Part shown: positions 1-8,423 of the stretch, in pieces | How the letters are laid out: each line of letters opens with the position of its first letter | Numbering within the stretch: the stretch's first letter is position 1 | Position numbers and translations under genes: made by a program | From: an uncultured Alphaproteobacteria bacterium | Lineage (GTDB): Bacteria > Pseudomonadota > Alphaproteobacteria > UBA8366 > GCA-2717185 | DNA: 64,000 bases | Reading direction: 5' to 3' | Assembly (NCBI GenBank): GCA_943788635.1 | Contig: CALSRA010000014.1 | Location: forward strand, 1-64,000 | The notes under the pieces: model-generated | Told to the model about the DNA's origin: nothing | The model's database searches: none | The model's input: only the letters and a program-made list of their open reading frames with translations

Positions 1-299
1 CCGTCGGCTGCCGCCTTGCCCATATAGGTTTCATAGCCAACCCGGCCCGCAGCGCCCGGATAGAAGGACGGTTCGAAATTCGTGTTCAGGTATTTTTTCC
101 AGACACCTGTAAAGGCGCGCAGGTTCCGGTCCGCGCCGCCGCCTTCGCGGGTGGGGACGAATACCTTGATGTTGCGTTCGGGGAAACCGGCGGCGAATGC
201 TGATCCGAAGGGAAGCGCCGTTAATGCGCCCATGCCGGCAACCGCACCGGCGCCTTTCAGAAGGCCGCGGCGTGAAAATCCATCATCGAAATTACTCAT
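1..299 (-). CDS. TctC/Bug-family solute-binding protein, N-terminal part (runs off the window)
   Basis: The N-terminal 99 codons are visible; the gene continues past the left edge. The product starts MSNFDDGFSRRGLLKG, a twin-arginine (Tat) signal with SRRGLLK followed by a hydrophobic stretch and an AFA cleavage-like site near residue 33. The mature start (FPERNIKVFVP) and the segment ending YPGAAGRVGYETYMGKAA match the tripartite tricarboxylate transporter receptor family (TctC/Bug), periplasmic proteins that capture small carboxylates for a TctA/TctB-type carrier. No TctA/B gene is visible here. The start is the ATG at 297-299. Tat rather than Sec export is what the sequence shows; the ligand cannot be told. 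Confidence 0.82.
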   Translation of the reverse strand, partial: MSNFDDGFSRRGLLKGAGAVAGMGALTALPFGSAFAAGFPERNIKVFVPTREGGGADRNLRAFTGVWKKYLNTNFEPSFYPGAAGRVGYETYMGKAAAD

Positions 300-615
300 T
301 GTTTCATACTCCCTGTATTGAATGAACAAGCGCCGTTTTGCACGGTCATTGATTCCTCAGCCCCCTTCGCGTTTCGAACAGGGCGGGTCTGTTCCAGAGT
401 GCAATAGTTGATGATCGAACCACGCTGGTCAGCCTGCCCTCAATGAGGGGGTGTCCTGCAGGATATGCTTCTAATAAGGGTGCTCCGGTAGTGGGTAGGG
501 TTGCCCAAAACGGGAGGGGGGGGGCGGGTTCTCAGGGGATTGCCGCTTTGATAGGCTATTGTGTAAGGATCGACTGGCAGGGGCTTGCTGGTCTTTAAGC
601 AACTGGAAGGCCGCG
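300..615. other. Divergent intergenic region, no gene seen
   Basis: This 316-base stretch separates the left-going TctC-like gene from the right-going hydrolase and must hold their promoters. It contains a run of nine or more G near 515-530. No convincing ORF, RNA or repeat was recognised. Confidence 0.5.
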
Positions 616-1437
616 ATGATGCCGAATTTCCGCCTTGAAGACGGTCGTGAACTGCATTTCCGCGACGACGATTGCAGCGACCCGTGGCGGAAATCCGAAG
701 CGGTGCTGTTGCTGCATGGCAATGCGGAAAGCGGCGCTGTCTGGTTCGGCTGGATGCCGCATCTGACCCGGCAGTTTCGGGTCATTCGTCCCGATATGCG
801 GGGGTTTGGTCAATCGACACCCATGCCGGAAGATTTTCCGTGGAATCTCGACGTCATCGTGGATGATTTTGTTGATCTGATGCGATCGCTCGGTGTCGAA
901 AAATTTCATCTGGTCGGGGCGAAGCTTGGTGGCACGGTTGCGCGCCATTTCGCTGCCCGCCATCCGGACATGGTGCTGACGTTGACTCTCGCAGGCACGC
1001 CGCGCCCGGACCGTGCGGAGGCGGCGGCGAACGTACCGGGCTGGGTCGCGGAATTCGAACAGCCGGGCGGGGTGGAAGCATGGGCCGGGCGAACGATGCG
1101 CAAGCGCCTGGGCAGCGCGTTCCCGGAAGAGGGCATCCGCTGGTGGACGGAACTGATGGGGCGTACGCCTGCATCCACGCAGCTTGGCTTCATGCAGAAT
1201 ATCCCGATGTCCGACATTTCCGCCGATATGCCGAATATCACCTGCCCCACCCTCGTTATCACGACTGAAGGCAGCGCCCTGGGCAGTGTCGAGGCGACAC
1301 GGAAATGGCAGCAGACCATCGCGCGGTCCCGGCTGCTCGTCCTGCCCGGTGATTCCTATCATGTTGCCGCCAGTGATTCCGACCGTTGCGCAATGGAAAC
1401 CCTCGCCTTCATCACCGAAGGGCACAAGGCGCTTTAG
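616..1437 (+). CDS. Alpha/beta-hydrolase-fold protein with Lys at the nucleophile position
   Basis: A 273-residue alpha/beta hydrolase. The oxyanion-hole motif LLLHGNAESG lies near residues 31-40 and strand PDMRGFGQS near 59-67. The nucleophile elbow, normally G-x-S-x-G, reads VGAKLGG, so residue 103 (codon 922-924, AAG) is Lys where the catalytic Ser should be. The acid region and final His (GDSYHVAA) are retained. Start: the ATG at 616 follows GGAAGG at 605-610; an upstream TTG in frame lacks this. It ends 2 bases before the convergent MmgE/PrpD gene. By family it would be an ester/lactone/C-C hydrolase, but with the nucleophile lost it may be non-catalytic or work differently. Substrate unknown. 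Confidence 0.85.
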   Translation: MMPNFRLEDGRELHFRDDDCSDPWRKSEAVLLLHGNAESGAVWFGWMPHLTRQFRVIRPDMRGFGQSTPMPEDFPWNLDVIVDDFVDLMRSLGVEKFHLVGAKLGGTVARHFAARHPDMVLTLTLAGTPRPDRAEAAANVPGWVAEFEQPGGVEAWAGRTMRKRLGSAFPEEGIRWWTELMGRTPASTQLGFMQNIPMSDISADMPNITCPTLVITTEGSALGSVEATRKWQQTIARSRLLVLPGDSYHVAASDSDRCAMETLAFITEGHKAL

Positions 1438-1439
1438 CG

Positions 1440-2795
1440 TCAATCCGGTCGTGCGAAGGCTGTAAACAACGCCGCGATATCGTCCAGGTCATCCAGATTC
1501 TCGACCAATTCGATCATCCGGGCGGCGCCAGCCTCGCTGTGATAATTGCGGAACAACCCGGTAAACTTGGTTGTCACTTCACTGTCGTTCATTGGCGCCA
1601 TGGCGTGGCCCTTGGGATAGCGCAGGTCATTGCGGATTTCGCTGCCGTCCCGCAGGCGGACGGTGATGCTGCTGGGTGAGGATTCGGGATAGATGGCGGT
1701 CAGTTCCCCGTCTTCCTCGACGACTGTTTTCGCCATCAACGCCGCGAGATTTGGGTCGCGCAGCCGCGCCGGGCTGAACGAATCGTCACCGATTTCACCG
1801 TCCATCAGCGCCAGCCCGACAACATAGGGCAGGCTGTGGTCGGCGGTTTCATGGGTTTCCGGTGCCCAGCGGGTCGGGTCGTTCGCCATGGTGAGCTTGG
1901 CGGTTTTATAGGTGCCGATGCGGATGGACTCGATTTGTGCCGGTGGTGTCCGGTCGCGCAGGCCCAGTGCGGTCCATACGGCGGTCTGCCCGTGATAGCA
2001 GATGGGAAAGCATTTCAGATGGGTGCGGGTGATCCGGTCCGGTGCGGCGCCGGGTTCAAGGGACCAGTCGAATGTTCCGACCGCATCCCACAGCCCGTGT
2101 TTGCCCTCGATGGGGGCTGTGGCGCCCGTCACCCCGGACTGTGCCAGCAGTGCCGCGAAGACGCCGTTGCGCGAACCATTGGCGGCGGCGCAGCCCTTCC
2201 AGGCGGACAGCTCACCTTGCCGCGTCTGGTACATCGCCATATTCGGCACCAGCGCCAGCGCCACAGCTTCGCCCATCTGTTCCCGGTTCAGCCCGATCAG
2301 CTTTCCGGTCGCGAGCGCCGCAGCGACGACGCCGTAGACCGGCTGATCCCAGCCCTGCGAGTTGATGTCGATGGCATCGCAGAAACTGCAATAAATCTCG
2401 TAGCCCAGCGCGATGGCGGTGATCTGGGATTTGCCATCGCGGGCGCCGATTTCACCGGCCGCGAGTGTAGCGGCAATGATGTCGCTGGGATGGCCGCCGC
2501 TCTGCAGCCGGTACATGTCGCTCAGATCCATGAAGCGCAGCATGACACCATTGGCGAAGGCGGCCATTTCCGGCGCGGTTTGCTGTCCCGATCCCAGAAT
2601 GGTTGCCGGCGTATCCATTTTATAACGCCCGGCAAGGCCGCGCACCGATACGGACAGGGGATGGTCATAGGCCCCGGCGACGCAGCCCAGGGTGTCGAGC
2701 AGCCGTTGCTTGCAGGCCGCGACGGTCGCGTCGGGCAGGCTTTCGTATTCGAGGCGCATCGCGTAATCGACGAGCCGTTCTGTGGTTGCGTCCAT
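1440..2795 (-). CDS. MmgE/PrpD family protein (first of two)
   Basis: A 451-residue full-length MmgE/PrpD protein. The family includes 2-methylcitrate dehydratase PrpD and cis-aconitate decarboxylase: enzymes that add or remove water or CO2 on tricarboxylic acids without an Fe-S cluster. The N-terminal helical domain starts MDATTERLVDYAMRLEYESL and contains the typical KQRLLDTLGC; the middle HLKCFPICYHGQTAV corresponds to the conserved active-site-side loop. There is no prpB/prpC neighbour, so a methylcitrate cycle is not supported. It shares only about the family fold with the second copy at 4766-6094. Divergent from the LLM oxidoreductase, with a 62-base gap that must contain both promoters. 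Confidence 0.9.
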   Translation of the reverse strand: MDATTERLVDYAMRLEYESLPDATVAACKQRLLDTLGCVAGAYDHPLSVSVRGLAGRYKMDTPATILGSGQQTAPEMAAFANGVMLRFMDLSDMYRLQSGGHPSDIIAATLAAGEIGARDGKSQITAIALGYEIYCSFCDAIDINSQGWDQPVYGVVAAALATGKLIGLNREQMGEAVALALVPNMAMYQTRQGELSAWKGCAAANGSRNGVFAALLAQSGVTGATAPIEGKHGLWDAVGTFDWSLEPGAAPDRITRTHLKCFPICYHGQTAVWTALGLRDRTPPAQIESIRIGTYKTAKLTMANDPTRWAPETHETADHSLPYVVGLALMDGEIGDDSFSPARLRDPNLAALMAKTVVEEDGELTAIYPESSPSSITVRLRDGSEIRNDLRYPKGHAMAPMNDSEVTTKFTGLFRNYHSEAGAARMIELVENLDDLDDIAALFTAFARPD

Positions 2796-2857
2796 GACTC
2801 CCCCGTGTCGGTCCGATACAGTTGGTTCCAGGAACGCTATCAGGGAAGGGAAGAAAC

Positions 2858-3775
2858 ATGAAGGTCGGCGTCAATCTGATCAATTTCGGGCCGTCGGCCA
2901 ATCCGGCGAATCTGCGCCGCTGGGCGGAACTTGCCGAAGGTCTCGGCTATCATATCCTCATGACATCCGACCATGTCACAGTGACCCCGGATGTGCAGGT
3001 CCGGTACCCCGCGCCGCTATACGAGCCGCTGACAACGATGGGCTGGCTCGCCGGTGTAACCCGGAACATCCTGATCGGGACGACGGTTATTATCCTGCCG
3101 TATCGCAGCCCGCTGGAGATAGCCCGGGCCTTTGCGAATGTCGATCAGTTGAGCGGCGGGCGCTGCATTCTGGGAGTCGGTGTTGGCTGGGCGAAGCAGG
3201 AATTCGAAGCGCTGAACCTGCCTTTTGAACGGCGCGGCGCCATGACGAACGAGTATCTTGCGGCGATCCGCGAATTATGGACCAACGAGGTTGCCTCCTT
3301 CGATGGGGAATTTGTCCAGTTCAAGAATGTGCATACCGCACCGATGCCGGTCCAGAACCCCTATCCGCCGATCTGGATTGGCGGGGCCAGCGACGCGGCG
3401 CTGCGTCGTGCAATTCGATTCGGCAAGGGCTGGCATCCGATCCGCATCAGGGTGGACTGGCTGCGCGATACGGGGATCCCGCGCCTGACGGAACTTGCCG
3501 AACAGGAAGGCATGCTGGTGCCCGAACTATGCCCGCGTATCCGGCTGCGGCTGACCGAGGCGCCGCTGCCTGAAGACGAGCGTATCGCGGGCGAGGGCTC
3601 GGTGGAGCAGGTGCTGGGCGACATGCGGGGGCTGGAAGCCCTCGGCTGCACCCATGTGCTGCTGGATACCTATTACGACGATGTCGAGGCAACCCGGAAT
3701 GTCGAGGCATCCTGGCGTATGCTCGCGGTGATGGCTGAACAGGTGCTCGATCTGGCGAACGAGACGACCCGCTAG
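2858..3775 (+). CDS. LLM-class (F420/flavin-dependent) oxidoreductase
   Basis: A 305-residue TIM-barrel protein of the luciferase-like monooxygenase superfamily. It opens MKVGVNLINFGPSANPANL, has SDHVTVTPDV, the conserved LDQLSGGRCILGVGVGW-type segment (VDQLSGGRCILGVGVGW, about residues 97-113) and the PIWIGGASDAALRRA motif that closes the cofactor pocket. These features are typical of the F420-dependent TIGR03619-like subgroup, although FMN use is possible. Start: ATG 2858 preceded by GGGAAGGGAAG. It ends 6 bases from the convergent dehydrogenase gene. Likely oxidises or reduces a small organic substrate in the same catabolic island; the substrate is not evident. Confidence 0.88.
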   Translation: MKVGVNLINFGPSANPANLRRWAELAEGLGYHILMTSDHVTVTPDVQVRYPAPLYEPLTTMGWLAGVTRNILIGTTVIILPYRSPLEIARAFANVDQLSGGRCILGVGVGWAKQEFEALNLPFERRGAMTNEYLAAIRELWTNEVASFDGEFVQFKNVHTAPMPVQNPYPPIWIGGASDAALRRAIRFGKGWHPIRIRVDWLRDTGIPRLTELAEQEGMLVPELCPRIRLRLTEAPLPEDERIAGEGSVEQVLGDMRGLEALGCTHVLLDTYYDDVEATRNVEASWRMLAVMAEQVLDLANETTR

Positions 3776-3781
3776 AGCGGG

Positions 3782-4666
3782 TTATCTCTCAACCTTCAGC
3801 CCGGCCTTGGCCGCGACATGCTTCATGATCGACGTGGAGCGCTCCGTGTCGCCGCCATTGGCGATGGCGTGGTCATAGTTGGCTTTGGCCGCCACCCCCA
3901 TTTCCGTCGGTGCGCCCAGCCGCTGCGCTTCCTCCACCGCCAGCGTGATGTCTTTCTGGCTGATCTTCATATTGGCGCCGCCGAGAAACTTTCCCGTCCG
4001 GACGGCTTCGGCCAGCGGGCCCTGGGTCTGGCTGTTGCGGCCGGTGCTGACATTCAGGATCTCCAGCATCGCGGCCGGGTCGAGCCCGAACTTGATCCCC
4101 ATGGTCAGCGCCTCGCTGGTGCCGACCGCCTGGACATTGTTCAGGTAATTGTTAGCCAGCTTCATCATCTGCCCACCGCCGGGAATGTCGCCCAGGTAGA
4201 AGATATTCTCGCCCATCGCTTCGAAGGCGGGTTTGCAGGTATCGAACGCGTCGCGCGGACCGGATGCGATGACCGTCAGCGTGCCGTCCACCGCCTTGCT
4301 GATATGACCGCTGATCGGGGCATCCAGCATGGCGATGCCGGTGCCGTCGAAAATGCCGCGCAATTCCTGCGCCGGGGTTGGGCCGGTTGTCGACATGTCC
4401 ACATAGACCTTGATGGCTGAACCGGTTGCTGCTTCGGCGGCGACGCCGCGCACCGCCCCCAGTGTATTCAGGCAGGCCATGACGATCTCCGCCCGGTTGG
4501 CGACGTCGGTGGCGCTGCTGCCCCGTTGCGCCCCGTCCGCGACCAGGGCGTCAAGTCGGTCGGCCTGGGTGTCATAGACGACAACGTCGAGCCCCGCCTT
4601 CATCATGTTGCGCACCATGGGGCCGCCCATATCACCGACGCCGATATACCCGATTGCTGCCGTCAT
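3782..4666 (-). CDS. NAD(P)-dependent beta-hydroxyacid dehydrogenase (3-hydroxyisobutyrate dehydrogenase family)
   Basis: A 294-residue protein of the 3-hydroxyisobutyrate dehydrogenase/tartronate semialdehyde reductase family. The Rossmann motif IGYIGVGDMGGPMVRNM is at residues 5-21, the substrate loop DAPISGHISKAVDGTLT near 120-136, and the catalytic-Lys helix KLANNYLNNVQ near 172. Start: ATG at 4664-4666, preceded on the minus strand by GGGAGGGAACG. It oxidises a beta-hydroxyacid to the semialdehyde, or the reverse. Neighbouring MmgE/PrpD genes fit short-chain acid metabolism, but the exact acid is not known. Confidence 0.9.
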   Translation of the reverse strand: MTAAIGYIGVGDMGGPMVRNMMKAGLDVVVYDTQADRLDALVADGAQRGSSATDVANRAEIVMACLNTLGAVRGVAAEAATGSAIKVYVDMSTTGPTPAQELRGIFDGTGIAMLDAPISGHISKAVDGTLTVIASGPRDAFDTCKPAFEAMGENIFYLGDIPGGGQMMKLANNYLNNVQAVGTSEALTMGIKFGLDPAAMLEILNVSTGRNSQTQGPLAEAVRTGKFLGGANMKISQKDITLAVEEAQRLGAPTEMGVAAKANYDHAIANGGDTERSTSIMKHVAAKAGLKVER

Positions 4667-4765
4667 CGTTCCCTCCCTGAAAAAATCAACGGCAAGTGTT
4701 CGGTTTTTTCGCGCAGGCCGCAAGGGGCGGGCTAAACTTGTCGTCACGACCGGGGAGGAAAAGAC

Positions 4766-6094
4766 ATGGCGAATATTACAGGCGACCGCATGGCCGCGTT
4801 CATCGCAACAGCGAAGGACCGCCAATACGACGCGGCGGTGATCGAAGAAGCAAAGCGCTGCCTCGTCGACTGGGTCGGCGTGGCGATGGGCGCGGTGGAT
4901 GAGCCCGTATCCCGCGCCACGGTTGAAACCGCATTGTCATGGCAGGCGCAAGGGCAGGGACGGATTTTTCGCGGGCCGTTGACGACCCCGGCACTGGCGG
5001 CGCTATGCAATGGCACGATGGGCCATGCCTTTGATTTCGACGATACGCGTGGCCATGCCCCCAGCCATCTGAGTTCACCGACATGGTCGGCGATCCTCGC
5101 GATGGCCGGCGAACAGGATATCGACGGGGCACAGGCGTTGAGTGCCTTCATCACCGGTTACGAGATTTCCGCGGTGCTGGGCGATAATGATTTCGGTAAC
5201 CGGATGCAGGCGGCGGGGTTCCACCCCACGGCCGTCTTTGGCCGCTTGTCCGCCGCAGCGGCAGCCGGGGTGCTGCTGGACCATAATGCGGATCAGGCCG
5301 CGCATGCGCTTGGCATTGCCGCGACGACGGCAGGCGGGCTGACCACATCCTTCGGTACGATGGGCAAGCCGCTGCATTCGGGCAAGGCGGCGATGGATGG
5401 CATTCTGGCGGCGCAACTTGCGACGCGCGGATTTGAAGCGGCCCGTCATGCCTATGACGCAGATGGCGGCTTCGCCGATACGATGCTGCAGACCGAATCA
5501 TTCCGCTTCGACGGTCTGGAATTCACCGCCGGTCAGAGCCTGTTCGACAATTCCTACAAGCCTTACGCTTGCGGCAAGCTGATCCATCCCCATATCGACG
5601 CCGCCCGAAAACTGCGCGACACCGTGGCCGGGCGGGAAATCGTGGTGATCCATTGCCAGGTTGCGGAAATCAGCACCAAGCTTGTCGGCAAGCCGATCCC
5701 GTCGACATCGCTGGAAGGAAAATTCAGCGTTGCCTTCTGCATCGCGCTCGCGCTGAACGGTTATCCGGTGATGCCGCGTGACTTCGCGATGGACCGCGTT
5801 GCCGACCCGCGCCTGCGGGCCCTGACGGAACGGGTCGAACTTTCGGTAAACCCGGCACTGGGCCGTTACGCATCGATTCTCGATATCACGCTGTCGGATG
5901 GCGATGTATTGCATGCCGAAATACGGCGGTCGCTTGGCAATCCCGACAATCCGATGTCCTGGGACGATATCCGCGCGAAATTCGACGCGCTGGTCGAGCC
6001 AATCCTGAGGGCGGATGCGCCGGTGCTTTACGACGCGCTGGTGACAATTGACGAGCCGGGGAAACTCGACCGAATTCTGGAATTGATCGCCTAG
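4766..6094 (+). CDS. MmgE/PrpD family protein (second of two)
   Basis: A 442-residue MmgE/PrpD protein beginning MANITGDRMAAFIATAKDRQ, with the conserved helical-domain segment EEAKRCLVDWVGVAMGA and the lid-domain YKPYACGKLIHPHIDAA, which carries the His/Lys-rich patch of the active cleft. RBS: GGGGAGGAAAAGAC before ATG 4766. It diverges from the dehydrogenase gene (99-base gap) and converges with the enolase-superfamily gene so tightly that the two stop codons share the palindrome CTAG (6091-6094). It is clearly diverged from the copy at 1440-2795, so the two are probably not a recent duplication and may act on different substrates. Confidence 0.9.
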   Translation: MANITGDRMAAFIATAKDRQYDAAVIEEAKRCLVDWVGVAMGAVDEPVSRATVETALSWQAQGQGRIFRGPLTTPALAALCNGTMGHAFDFDDTRGHAPSHLSSPTWSAILAMAGEQDIDGAQALSAFITGYEISAVLGDNDFGNRMQAAGFHPTAVFGRLSAAAAAGVLLDHNADQAAHALGIAATTAGGLTTSFGTMGKPLHSGKAAMDGILAAQLATRGFEAARHAYDADGGFADTMLQTESFRFDGLEFTAGQSLFDNSYKPYACGKLIHPHIDAARKLRDTVAGREIVVIHCQVAEISTKLVGKPIPSTSLEGKFSVAFCIALALNGYPVMPRDFAMDRVADPRLRALTERVELSVNPALGRYASILDITLSDGDVLHAEIRRSLGNPDNPMSWDDIRAKFDALVEPILRADAPVLYDALVTIDEPGKLDRILELIA

Positions 6095-7206
6095 CCCGTA
6101 ACGTCGATCCGCTGTTTCGACAGTGCGGTATCGTCGAATTCGATGCCCAGCCCCGGACGGTCCGACAGGTGGAATAATCCGTCCACCGGCATCGGCGGGT
6201 CGGCAAAACCCTCATGGGTTCGCGCCGTCGGGTCGTTCCATTCGCAGGGTTTGGTCGCATGCATCTGCGCGGCGCAGACATGCAAATTGGCCAGATGTCC
6301 GATCATCGGCTGGGTCTGATGCGAGACCAGTTCAACCCCGTGCGCCTGGGCCAGCGCGGCGCAGCGTAGCAGCCCGGTAATGCCGCCCATCTTGATGATA
6401 TCGGGCTGGATCATGCGCACGCCGGCTTCAATCAACTCAACCAGCCCGCCCATGGTGTAGGTCTGTTCGCCCGCCGAGACGGTGATGGACAGTTTCTGTG
6501 CAACCTCGCCCATGGCCTTGGTGTGGTAGTGCTGGACCGGTTCCTCGAACCACCAGTAATCCAGTTCTTCCAGCACCCGGCCGACGCGGATTGCGCCGCT
6601 GGTCGAGTAGCCGTTATTGGCGTCGAAGGCGAGCGGGAAGTCTTTGCCGACCATCGTCCGCACCGCGCGGGCCTTTTCGATATGGTCGGGGATTTCCTCG
6701 TCCAGGGTAACCCGCTTGTTGTCGAAGCGAATCTTGATCGCGGCGGGTTTGTCGGCCATGCGGGCTTCAACGGCTCGCAGTACTTCATCGATGCTGCGTC
6801 CCCTGCCATTGCCGCCGATGGACGCATAGAAGGGCAGTTCGGTTTTCCAGGCGCCGCCCAGCAGCTTGTAGATTGGCTGGTTGAACAGTTTCCCTTTCAG
6901 GTCCCATAGTGCGATATCGATACCGGCCAGCGCGCCTGTCAGCGCCCCTTCGGGGCCAAGCTTGACCAGGCTGTGGAACAGGCGGTCCTGAATGACGGCG
7001 TGGTCCAGCGGGTCCGCGCCGATCAGCGCCGGGGCGATGTTGTGGACGATCATGCCCAGCGAGGCCAGCCCGCCCATCATCGGCGAGACCTCACCAACCC
7101 CGTGCCGTCCGTCATCGGTCCACACCCGGACGAAGGCGCTGCGTTTCGCCGGCGGCTCATCTGGGGACCACTGCACCTGAAACGTCTCGATGCGTTCGAT
7201 TTTCAT
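6091..7206 (-). CDS. Enolase-superfamily sugar/organic-acid dehydratase (mandelate racemase/muconate lactonizing enzyme family)
   Basis: A 371-residue enolase-superfamily protein. Metal ligands are visible in order: DANNGY (Asp), WWFEEPV (Glu) and AGEQTYT (Glu), followed by IQPDIIKMGGITG and the SHQTQP segment carrying a His. The usual K-x-K acid/base motif at the end of the second strand reads AIKIRFD, i.e. K-x-R. Start: ATG 7204-7206 (MKIERIETFQVQW) rather than an upstream ATG in frame, because it follows GGGAGAAGGTCC and matches the family N terminus. Members abstract a proton alpha to a carboxylate (dehydratase, racemase or cycloisomerase). The K-to-R change means the reaction cannot be assigned. 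Confidence 0.88.
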   Translation of the reverse strand: MKIERIETFQVQWSPDEPPAKRSAFVRVWTDDGRHGVGEVSPMMGGLASLGMIVHNIAPALIGADPLDHAVIQDRLFHSLVKLGPEGALTGALAGIDIALWDLKGKLFNQPIYKLLGGAWKTELPFYASIGGNGRGRSIDEVLRAVEARMADKPAAIKIRFDNKRVTLDEEIPDHIEKARAVRTMVGKDFPLAFDANNGYSTSGAIRVGRVLEELDYWWFEEPVQHYHTKAMGEVAQKLSITVSAGEQTYTMGGLVELIEAGVRMIQPDIIKMGGITGLLRCAALAQAHGVELVSHQTQPMIGHLANLHVCAAQMHATKPCEWNDPTARTHEGFADPPMPVDGLFHLSDRPGLGIEFDDTALSKQRIDVTG

Positions 7207-7297
7207 GGACCTTCTCCCGATTGCTCCGTGTCGGATAACATGCCTCGTACGGACGGATACGATGGCGTAAGAATTTACTGTCCAGAGGGAGAACGCG

Positions 7298-8422
7298 ATG
7301 ACCGAAATCAATAATTACGATTCTTCCACCCTGCCGCGCGGGATTCGGTCGCGATTCGTCGAGGGTGTCAACGGATTGCGCGTGCATGTGCTGGAAGCCG
7401 GATATGAAGACGCGGACCGGCCATGCCTGCTTCTGCTGCACGGATTTCCGGAACTGGCCTATAGCTGGCGCAAGGTGATGCCGGTGCTGGCGGCGGCGGG
7501 GTATTACGTGGTCGCACCCGACCAGCGCGGGTATGGCCGCACCACCGGCTGGGACAGCGATTACGACGGCGACCTGCGGTCCTTCCGCATGATGAACCTG
7601 ACGACGGACATGCTGGCGCTGGTCTACGCGCTGGGGCGGCAGTCGGTTGACGCGGTCATCGGGCATGACTTCGGTTCCCATGTTGCCGCGCAATGCGCGC
7701 TGATCCGCCCCGATGTCTTCCGCGCCGTGGCGCTGATGAGCGCGCCTTACGCCGGACCGCCGCCGATAAACCCGAAGCAGCAGCCTGACATCCATGCCGC
7801 TCTCGCGGCGCTGTCCCGGCCGCGCAAGCATTACCAGTGGTACTATTCGACCCGGCAGGCAAATGAGGATATGTGGCGCTGCCCGCAGGGCGTCCACGAC
7901 TTCCTGCGCGCCTATTACCATCAGAAAAGCGCCGACTGGACTGAAAACCAGCCATTTCCGCTGCGGGGCTGGACGGCGGCGGAACTGGCGAAGATGCCGA
8001 CCTATTACATCATGGACCATGACCGGAATATGGCCGAAACGGTCGCGCCGGAAATGCCCGCGCCGGAACAGGTCGCGGCCTGCCATTGGCTGCCGGAGGA
8101 CGAATTACACGTCTATAGTGGCGAATACGGGCGCAACGGATTCCAGGGCGGGCTGCAATGGTACCGCTGCACAACGGATGCGAAAATCAGCGCCGAACTG
8201 CGCCTTTTCGCGGGCCGCAGTATCGACGTGCCGTCCCTGTTCATCGGCGGCAAGTTCGACTGGGGCACCCAGCAGCGCCCCGGTGCCATCGAAGCCATGC
8301 AGGTCTTCGCCTGCGCGGACATGCGCGGCTGCCACCTCGTTCCCGGCGCCGGCCATTGGGTACAGCAGGAACAGCCGGAAGCGGTGTCCCGGCTGCTGCT
8401 GAAATTCCTGGCCGGTCTTTAA
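7298..8422 (+). CDS. Epoxide hydrolase-like alpha/beta hydrolase
   Basis: A 374-residue alpha/beta hydrolase with the epoxide-hydrolase signature: LLLHGFPELAYSWRKVMP (HGFPE plus Trp), PDQRGYGRTTGW, and a nucleophile elbow VIGHDFGSH in which Asp replaces Ser, as in epoxide hydrolases and haloalkane dehalogenases. The acid GGKFDWGTQ and base GAGHWVQQE complete the triad. It opens epoxides, or displaces halide, through an aspartyl-ester intermediate. Unlike the hydrolase at 616-1437 its triad is intact. RBS GAGGGAGAACGCG precedes ATG 7298. One base separates its stop from that of the convergent amidohydrolase. Confidence 0.88.
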   Translation: MTEINNYDSSTLPRGIRSRFVEGVNGLRVHVLEAGYEDADRPCLLLLHGFPELAYSWRKVMPVLAAAGYYVVAPDQRGYGRTTGWDSDYDGDLRSFRMMNLTTDMLALVYALGRQSVDAVIGHDFGSHVAAQCALIRPDVFRAVALMSAPYAGPPPINPKQQPDIHAALAALSRPRKHYQWYYSTRQANEDMWRCPQGVHDFLRAYYHQKSADWTENQPFPLRGWTAAELAKMPTYYIMDHDRNMAETVAPEMPAPEQVAACHWLPEDELHVYSGEYGRNGFQGGLQWYRCTTDAKISAELRLFAGRSIDVPSLFIGGKFDWGTQQRPGAIEAMQVFACADMRGCHLVPGAGHWVQQEQPEAVSRLLLKFLAGL

Positions 8423-8423
8423 T

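Noticed and set aside
1440..6094. A methylcitrate (propionate) cycle, from two MmgE/PrpD genes
   Set aside because: No prpB, prpC or acnD-type genes are present; MmgE/PrpD is a broad family.
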